Shown here: piece after piece, positions 33,053-39,155 of the stretch
Position numbering within the stretch: position 1 is the first letter of the stretch
Layout: each line of letters begins with the position of its first letter
Position numbers and translations under genes: made by a program
Source: Oscillospiraceae bacterium
GTDB lineage: Bacteria; Bacillota; Clostridia; Oscillospirales; CAG-272
DNA length: 39,155 nucleotides
Direction of reading: 5' to 3'
Assembly: GCA_015065075.1 (NCBI GenBank)
Contig: SVRA01000007.1
Location: forward strand, 1-39,155
The notes under the pieces: model-generated
The model's input: the letters and a program-made list of their open reading frames with translations, nothing else
Database searches by the model: none
Told to the model about the DNA's origin: nothing

Positions 33053-35104
33053 TTAAGTTCTTTCAAATTGTCTGTCGATATTCTTTTTAGACATTTCCAT
33101 CGCAACGGGTCTGCCGTGAGGACAGAAGGTTATGTCTGGCAGCTCCATAAGCTTCTCGACCAGCCATTCACCATGCCCCTTTGCGTATTCCCTGCCCGCC
33201 TTTATAGCCGCCTTGCACGATGCCTGATAAAGCGCCTTCTCGAAAATTATATTTCTCGTCAGCTCAACCTTACCCGTACCGTTTTTGATCCTGTCAGCCA
33301 CAACGGCAAACATGTCCCCTACCGCTTCCTGCTCGATTCCGACGGGAATAGCAGTTACCGATACGGTGTTGCGTGAGCACGAAAACTCAAATCCTACAGC
33401 CTCAAGCTCGCCCCGGTATTCTTCAATAACCGAAACCTCGTCGCTCATAAGCATAATGTCTATCGGAAGCATCAAAAGCTGCGACGACACCTTTTGCGAA
33501 TACATATTTTTCTTGAGTTGCTCAAAGATAATTCGCTCATGCGCGGCGTGCTTATCTATTATCAGCATTTTTTCGCTCAACTGTACCAATATGTAGGAAT
33601 TAAAGACCTCGCCAACGATTCGGTATTCGATCTTTACGGGTTCAGGGGCTTGGCTTGGCTTCTCTTCTACGGTAACGCTTGCGGTGGCATCGACATCTAT
33701 CTTTGGCTGCGGTGTCGGTGCGTCGTGAGTACCCACTACCCTTTTAACGTTATCATCCGCAGGTTTGGGCGAAGAAGTTGAAGTTTGCTCAACCCTTGGC
33801 GGCGTATCGTTGTACTGCATTATCTCGCGCACGTACTGCTCTGCCGTGATCTTCATAAACGTCGGCTTGTCGCTCTTCTTTATAGCCGCTACTTCATGCG
33901 TAATAGCTTGAGTAGCGCTCGGCTTAATCGAATCCTGAACAGTAACACTTGATTTAGAGTAACCATTAATGGTCGCATTGGGCTTAACCACACCCTGTGT
34001 TTCTATCGATATCTGCCTTGATTTCAAGGATCTCTCACGCTCAACGGGTATAAAGGCATCCGACATTCTGACACCCGCAGACGCGCCCTTCGTCATCTCG
34101 ATCTCGGGTCGCGCGGTGTTTTGCTCCAGCGCTTGTCTGACAGCATAATATATCGCCTCAAAAACGGGCTTCTCGTTTGAAAATTTCACCTCAAGCTTCG
34201 CAGGGTGAACGTTTACGTCCACGCGCCCGGGATTGAGAGATATAAACAAAACGCACACGGGAAACTTTTCTGAAGGCATGTACGACACGAACGCCTGCTC
34301 GATAGCAGCGCTCGCAGTCCTACTTTTCACAAAACGCTTGTTTATGTAAAAATTCTCGTAATTTCTGTTGCTCTTTACGTTGTCCGAGCGACCGACAAAG
34401 CCCTTGACAGAAATACCGTCAAACTCTCCGTCAACCTCGATCAACCTATTAGCAAAATCCCTGCCGAAGACGGCATATATAGCGCTGAACAACTTTCCGT
34501 CGCCTGCGGTTTCGAGCCTTATCTGACCGTCTGTGATCAGCCTGAAGGCGATCTCGGGGTGAGACAGAGCAATTTTTTCAACGTTAGCGCAAACCGCCGT
34601 AGTTTCGGTCACGTCGCGTTTCAAAAACTTGCGGCGCGCGGGAACGTTAGCAAAAAGATCCTCAACTATAATAGTCGTTCCGTCGGAGCATCCGCGCTCA
34701 CTGAGCGAAATCTGCTCGCCGCAGTCTACAACGAGCTCCGCGCCCATAGTAGATCCACGAGTTTTTGAAATAATACGAAGCTTGGAGACCGCCGAAATAG
34801 CAGCCAGCGCCTCCCCTCTGAATCCGAGAGTGCATATGCCGTCAAGGTCCTCCGCGTTCTTGATCTTACTCGTCGCGTGTCGCTTGATCGCAAGAGGCAG
34901 ATCGGTCGGATCCATTCCGCATCCGTCGTCGGATATTCGCATAAACGTAATTCCGCCGTTTTGTATCTCAACGGTAATGTGCTTCGCACCTGCGTCTATT
35001 GAATTTTCGATCATTTCCTTGATAGCCGAAGCAGGTCTGTCAACGACCTCGCCCGCGGCGATAAGGTTGGCAACCTCAAAGGATAATACGTTAATAACTC
35101 CCAT
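33053..35104 (-). CDS. mutL: DNA mismatch repair protein MutL
   Basis: 683 residues. MutL links MutS mismatch recognition to strand incision. The N-terminal GHKL ATPase has IAAGEVVDRPASAIKE (residues about 15-30), the DGCGMD box and the GFRGEALAAI lid. A Pro/Thr/Lys-rich linker spans about 370-500. The C-terminal domain has the endonuclease-type metal motif DKHAAHERIIFEQ (DQHAxxER class, with Lys in place of Gln) and the later QACKAAIKAG and CPHGRPV motifs, so this is probably a nicking MutL, as in B. subtilis, not the non-nicking E. coli type. AAGGAGGCGGACATAA supports the start. It lies 38 bases after mutS. Confidence 0.96.
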   Translation of the reverse strand: MGVINVLSFEVANLIAAGEVVDRPASAIKEMIENSIDAGAKHITVEIQNGGITFMRISDDGCGMDPTDLPLAIKRHATSKIKNAEDLDGICTLGFRGEALAAISAVSKLRIISKTRGSTMGAELVVDCGEQISLSERGCSDGTTIIVEDLFANVPARRKFLKRDVTETTAVCANVEKIALSHPEIAFRLITDGQIRLETAGDGKLFSAIYAVFGRDFANRLIEVDGEFDGISVKGFVGRSDNVKSNRNYENFYINKRFVKSRTASAAIEQAFVSYMPSEKFPVCVLFISLNPGRVDVNVHPAKLEVKFSNEKPVFEAIYYAVRQALEQNTARPEIEMTKGASAGVRMSDAFIPVERERSLKSRQISIETQGVVKPNATINGYSKSSVTVQDSIKPSATQAITHEVAAIKKSDKPTFMKITAEQYVREIMQYNDTPPRVEQTSTSSPKPADDNVKRVVGTHDAPTPQPKIDVDATASVTVEEKPSQAPEPVKIEYRIVGEVFNSYILVQLSEKMLIIDKHAAHERIIFEQLKKNMYSQKVSSQLLMLPIDIMLMSDEVSVIEEYRGELEAVGFEFSCSRNTVSVTAIPVGIEQEAVGDMFAVVADRIKNGTGKVELTRNIIFEKALYQASCKAAIKAGREYAKGHGEWLVEKLMELPDITFCPHGRPVAMEMSKKNIDRQFERT

Positions 35105-35142
35105 TTATGTCCGCCTCCTTTCAAAATTTATTTCAAAACCGC

Positions 35143-37735
35143 TCAACCGAGTCTCTTTTTCCAATCAAAGATCAAAGACATACACTCGTAAGGCGAAAGC
35201 GTGTTCACGTCGGTGTTTTTGATCTCCGCAATAACCTGATCGGACAAGCAATCGTCAAAGGTGATAAGCGTATCGTCCTTTTCAACGGTCTTTTCCTCTC
35301 TGTCGGTGAGCTTGATATTCTTCGCGCTTTCCTCAACGGTGGCAAGCACCTCCTTGGCGCGCTTTATAACCTCATTCGGCAATCCCGCAAGCTTTGCGAC
35401 CTCGATACCGTAGCTGTCGTCGGTCGAGCCGCGGACTATCTTACGAAGGAAGGTAATACTGTCTCCGCGCTTTTTTGCGGCGACGTTGTAGTTGACGATG
35501 CCGTCAAATTCCTTCTCCATCGACGTCAGCTCGTGATAGTGAGTTGCGAAAAGCGTCTTTGCGCCGATCTTACGGCTTGCCGTGTATTCAACGATCGCTC
35601 GTGCGATGCTCATTCCGTCAAAGGTCGACGTACCGCGTCCGACCTCATCGTAAATAATAAGACTCTTTCTCGTCGCGTTCTTAAGTATGTATGCCACCTC
35701 GTTCATCTCGAGCATAAAGGTCGACTGACCCGATGCAAGATCGTCAGACGCTCCCACACGGGTAAAGATCTTATCAGTAATACCCACAGTCGCCTCAGCA
35801 GCGGGAACAAACGATCCCATCTGCGCCATCAGAACGATAATAGCAACCTGCCTCATATAAGTCGACTTACCCGCCATATTAGGACCGGTAATAAGCAGCA
35901 AGCGGTCGGTGGTAATATTGAGCTTAGTGTCGTTGGGAACGAAATACGAATCCTTAACGAACTGCTCGACCACGGGATGTCGTCCGTCCTTAATAACGAT
36001 ATCATCCAAGGAATTCACCTCGGGACGAACATATCTGTTCTTCGCAGCAACGGTCGCAAGACTGTAATAAACGTCGGTCTCGGCGATAAGAGCCGCAACC
36101 TTCTGAATACGCACACTGTTGTCGGCAACCGTCGCACGAACGTCGCAGAAAAGCTCGTATTCAAGTGAGCAGAGCTTCTCGGAAGCGCCAAGCACCTTTG
36201 CCTCCATCTCCTTGAGCTCCTCGGTAATATATCTTTCGCAATTTGCAAGCGTCTGCTTGCGGATGTATCTGTCGGGAACGAGTTCGTATTGAGAGCGTGT
36301 GACCTCTATGTAGAAGCCAAACACCTTATTGTATCCGACCTTGAGGTTTTTGATTCCCGTCTCCTCGCGCTCGCGCTCGGCTATCTGCTCCTTCCACTCA
36401 TCTCCGTTTTCAACGATCGCGCGGAGCTCATCGACTCTCTCGTTGTATCCGTCACTGATGATCCCACCCTCGCGGACCGAGAAAGGCGCGTCCTCTTTGA
36501 TCGCGCGGTCGATAAGTGAGCAGATATCCTCAAGAGTGTCAAGCTCTCCGTATATTCTGCGCATCTCGTCCGACGTGCACGAGGATATGAGCGCCTTAAG
36601 CTCGGGAAGTATTCGGATCGTATTGGCAACGGCGCGAAGATCCTTTCCGTTTGCCGAGCCGTAGACTATCTTGGTTATAAGTCTCTCAAGATCGAGCACG
36701 TTATCAAGCAGCTCGCTTATCTGCTCACGAAGCATAAAGCTGTTGTAAAGCTCCTCGACCGCATTTTGCCTTTTGACGATCGCAGATGCGTTGATCAACG
36801 GATGCTCCACCCATTTGCGAAGCAAGCGCGCTCCAAGCGACGAGCGGGTCTTGTCGAGCACCCAAAGAAGCGTTCCCTTCTTTTCCTTCGCTCTCATAGA
36901 CTCTACAAGCTCGAGATTTCTGCGCGTGTTAACGTCCATCAAGATACTGACCGTCGGAATAAATATTGAGCTTATTAATATATCCAACGTCCTTCTTCTG
37001 CGTGTCACGGACGTAATCAAGCATCGCGCCGACCGCGCAAACGAGCGCTCTGTCGTCAAGATCTCCCTCTCGCAAGGTCTCCTCAAACTGAACCTTTACT
37101 CTGTCAAGACAAGCGTCAAGCTCAAATCTGAAGGGTTGATTGTCATTAAGCATCGCGCCTATGCGATTCTTAATAAACTCGGCAGTCTCCTTGAATTTTG
37201 ATGCACCGAGATTAGAAATGATCTCCGCAGGCATATACGTTCCGAGCTCGTTGAGAAGCCTCGAATCCATATTCGTGCCCGAAAACGAGGTAGCGTAGAT
37301 CTCCGCGGTAGAAATATCGCAGAAGCAAACTCCGTATTCAAACTCGCCCATGTAAAGCGAGCAAAGATAGTTGTTTTTCTTGTCGGGAAGCAGATCCGAC
37401 TCAATCAGCGTGCCGGGAGTAATAACGCGTATAACGTCGCGCCTTACTATTCCCTTCGCCTGTGCGGGATCCTCCATCTGCTCGCAGATAGCGATCTTAA
37501 AGCCCTGCTTTATAAGCTCGCCGATATAGGTGTCGACCGAATGAAACGGAACACCGCACATCGGCGCGCGCTCTGCCTCACCGCAGTCTCTGCCGGTCAG
37601 GGTCAGCCCGAGAGCTCGGGATGCGACGATAGCATCGTCAAAAAACATCTCGTAAAAGTCACCGAGACGGTAAAAAAGCAGGTAGTCCTTGTATTGATTT
37701 TTTATCTCAAAATATTGCTCCATCATCGGAGTCAT
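35143..37735 (-). pseudogene. mutS: DNA mismatch repair protein MutS, interrupted by a frameshift
   Basis: The gene is complete at both ends, about 860 codons in total, but broken by one shift. The first frame (37735 to 36929) carries the mismatch-binding domain with GDFYEMF, the Phe-x-Glu motif, and runs to DGQYLDGR before a stop. The second frame continues with the next family block, MDVNTRRNLELVESM, then the core, clamp and the ATPase domain (TGPNMAGKSTYMRQVA, STFMLEMNEVAYIL, DEVGRGTSTFDG), ending at 35143. The shift lies at about 36940-36946, where CAGTATC meets TTGATGGAC; a loss of two bases or a gain of one would join them, and family length favours a two-base loss. Either the strain is mismatch-repair deficient (a mutator) or the base calls are wrong. 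Both halves look otherwise unspoiled, with no other stop, which argues for a recent event or an error. Confidence 0.88.
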
Positions 37736-37797
37736 AGCGGTTTCCTCGCTTTATTTTTTACTTTTCATTTTTCTCCCGTAGAAAGGAGCAGGACGAA

Positions 37798-37900
37798 TAA
37801 TTTTTTCAAAGACAAGGCGTAGCGGAAAAAGCAAGGCGAAGGCTTACTTATACGTAAGTCGAGCCGCTTTTGAGCAACAACGCAGTATTTGGAAAAATTA
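37798..37900. repeat. 103-base imperfect inverted repeat between ylbF and mutS
   Basis: The ends TAATTTTTTCAAA (37798-37810) and TTTGGAAAAATTA (37888-37900) are inverted copies differing at one base. The inside (GGCTTACTTATACGTAAGTC..GAGCC) also folds back on itself around TTATACGTAA. This looks like a small palindromic or MITE-like intergenic element. There is no other clear copy in the window. It could fold in the mRNA between ylbF and mutS. Confidence 0.45.
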
Positions 37901-37909
37901 GCGTTCTGA

Positions 37910-38290
37910 TTAGTGGCAGCCGCCGCAGGTGGAGCAGTCGTGAGTGCAGGGTGTCTTCCCCGTCGCGTTGAACATGATCGTGTTATTCACAGTCTCCATA
38001 AGCTCGTTGACCTCGTTCTGCGAAGCGTCAAGCTCAACGAAAAGCGGATCGGTTGTGATCATCGCGTAAATTTCGTCGATCCTGTCCTGAATTCTTGTAA
38101 GTGCATCGGTATCAATGTCGGCAGAATCACCCATAGTGGTAAGAGCCTGCTGCTGAATACCGTATTCCATCATAAGATTGTTGATCTTCTCGCTTTTTTC
38201 GTATGCCTCCTTGGCTTTTTCCATGCGGATCATTCTCTCGTCCGCTTTGATTGCTTTGCCAAGTTCGGCAGCAAGTGCGTATATGCTCAT
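37910..38290 (-). CDS. YlbF/YmcA-family (DUF964) protein with Cys-rich C-terminal tail
   Basis: 126 residues, almost all helical. The body (KAIKADERMIRMEKAKEAYE ... NEVNELMETVNNTIMFNAT) fits the YlbF/YmcA family. In B. subtilis these proteins (RicF, RicA) form a complex with RicT that steers RNase Y cleavage and carries iron-sulfur clusters. This protein ends in CTHDCSTCGGCH, with four Cys and two His in twelve residues, a likely metal or Fe-S ligand set. Position agrees with the family: in B. subtilis ymcA lies between miaB (ymcB) and mutS, as here. AAGGAATTAAGAAA supports the start, 17 bases after miaB. Whether it acts as RicA or RicF cannot be told. Confidence 0.85.
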   Translation of the reverse strand: MSIYALAAELGKAIKADERMIRMEKAKEAYEKSEKINNLMMEYGIQQQALTTMGDSADIDTDALTRIQDRIDEIYAMITTDPLFVELDASQNEVNELMETVNNTIMFNATGKTPCTHDCSTCGGCH

Positions 38291-38307
38291 TTTCTTAATT
38301 CCTTCCG

Positions 38308-39155
38308 TTATTTTTCTACTTTTTCGCCGTAAAGCGCAAATGTCTCCGCTCGGGTGATCAAAATATCAACGAATTTGCCCGTGTCACTCTCATTTCCGTC
38401 GAAAAGCACTATCTTGTTGCCCTCCGTACGACCCGAATACACGTTTTCGTTGTTTTTGCTCTTTCCGTCGCAAAGAACTCTTAATATCTTATTTTCAAGC
38501 GGCTTGTTCTTCTCAAGCGCGATCTCGTTCTGGGTTTCAAGCAAGCGATTCATTCGCTCACCCTTGATAGCGTCGGGGATCTGACACTCCATCGCCGCCG
38601 CAGGCGTGTCCTTTCTCGGCGAGTAAATAAAGGAGTAGGTCATATCGAATCTGACCTTGCGGAGCATTTCAAGCGTCGCCTCGAAATCCTCATCGCTCTC
38701 GCCCGGGAATCCGACAATAATATCCGACGATATCGTAACGTCGGGCACCTTTTCCCGAAGATAATCAACCGTGCGAAGATATTTTTCTGTGTCGTAGTGG
38801 CGGTTCATCGCCTTGAGAATGCGGTCGCTTCCCGACTGCATCGGCAGATGGAACTGATGCGCCACGTGCTTTGAGGATGCGATAACGTCGATAAGCTTTT
38901 CCGACGCGTCCTTCGGGTGACTCGTCATAAATCGGATATGATAATCGCCCTCGATCTTGTCAATGTCTGCAAGCAGATCGGCAAAATCGTAAATCTCGCC
39001 GTCGTCGCTCCTCGCATCCTTGCCGTAACTGTTGACGTTCTGACCGAGCAGTGTTATATCCTTGTATCCTGCTTCAACCAAGCCCTTCACTTCGGCAATT
39101 ATGTCCTCGGGTCGACGGCTTCTCTCGCGACCGCGAACGTAAGGAACGATACAGT
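38308..39155 (-). CDS. miaB: tRNA-2-methylthio-N6-dimethylallyladenosine synthase MiaB (C-terminal part)
   Basis: The frame is open to the right edge, so the N-terminus lies outside; about 282 residues are present. The first visible block is CIVPYVRGRERSRRPEDI, the end of the radical SAM CxxxCxxC region, whose last cysteine is the Cys seen here. LLGQNVNSYG, TSHPKD, HLPMQSGSDRILKAMNRHY and DIIVGFPGE are family signatures. The C-terminal TRAM domain (about the last 65 residues) ends in DILITRAETFALYG. MiaB adds a methylthio group to i6A37 of tRNAs reading UNN codons. It is the first gene of the visible miaB-ylbF-mutS-mutL string. Confidence 0.96.
   Translation of the reverse strand, partial: CIVPYVRGRERSRRPEDIIAEVKGLVEAGYKDITLLGQNVNSYGKDARSDDGEIYDFADLLADIDKIEGDYHIRFMTSHPKDASEKLIDVIASSKHVAHQFHLPMQSGSDRILKAMNRHYDTEKYLRTVDYLREKVPDVTISSDIIVGFPGESDEDFEATLEMLRKVRFDMTYSFIYSPRKDTPAAAMECQIPDAIKGERMNRLLETQNEIALEKNKPLENKILRVLCDGKSKNNENVYSGRTEGNKIVLFDGNESDTGKFVDILITRAETFALYGEKVEK

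Noticed and set aside
35107..36168. 353-codon plus-strand frame across mutS
   Set aside because: Antisense to the MutS ATPase domain; no family signal of its own.

Overview
The window reads as chromosomal DNA from an endospore-forming member of the Clostridia, probably a gut-type Oscillospirales or Christensenellales relative; this placement is inferred from gene content, not from a marker search. The evidence is an intact spoIVA, RNase Y, the miaB-ylbF-mutS-mutL order familiar from Bacillota, consensus sigma-A promoters with 17-base spacers, AGGAGG-type ribosome binding sites, and moderate GC coding sequence with AT-rich spacers. I see no tRNA, rRNA, CRISPR array, insertion sequence or prophage.

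Left part (1-9560): the end of a radical-SAM-associated DUF2344 protein, a small orphan protein, an ECF-type sigma factor with a very long C-terminal extension, a secreted LysM-CAP protein, an SLH-domain surface protein, an RluA pseudouridine synthase coupled to a DUF3810 membrane metalloprotease-like protein, and murA. Three hairpins in the first 4 kb share a CCGCCGAG / CTCGGCGG core and end transcription units.

Middle (9600-20150): a lipoprotein, a frameshifted small membrane protein, spoIVA behind a sigma-E-like promoter, then an ABC exporter-like operon in which a DUF1854 protein lies between two half-transporters that each carry an extra N-terminal domain and a zinc ribbon. radA is divergent from this operon, and both have near-consensus promoters.

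The most interesting unit is 20182-25850. It is a self-contained three-gene operon with a perfect TTGACA-N17-TATAAT promoter and its own terminator. It encodes a TerB-N/TerB-C protein, a DUF2791 (BrxD-like) P-loop ATPase and an Lhr/BrxHI-like DEAD/DEAH helicase. The last two resemble the BrxD-BrxHI pair of type 2 and type 6 BREX phage defence, but no methyltransferase, PglZ or BrxC is nearby. It could be a minimal DNA-processing, stress or defence system.

Right part (25991-39155), all on the minus strand: miaB (cut by the edge), a YlbF-family protein with a Cys-rich tail, mutS (frameshifted in this sequence), mutL, tgt, a HAD phosphatase, a small membrane-anchored protein, tldD, pmbA and rny. 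These are tRNA modification, mismatch repair, RNA decay and peptide-maturation housekeeping genes. The rny promoter is embedded in the terminator of the tldD-pmbA unit.
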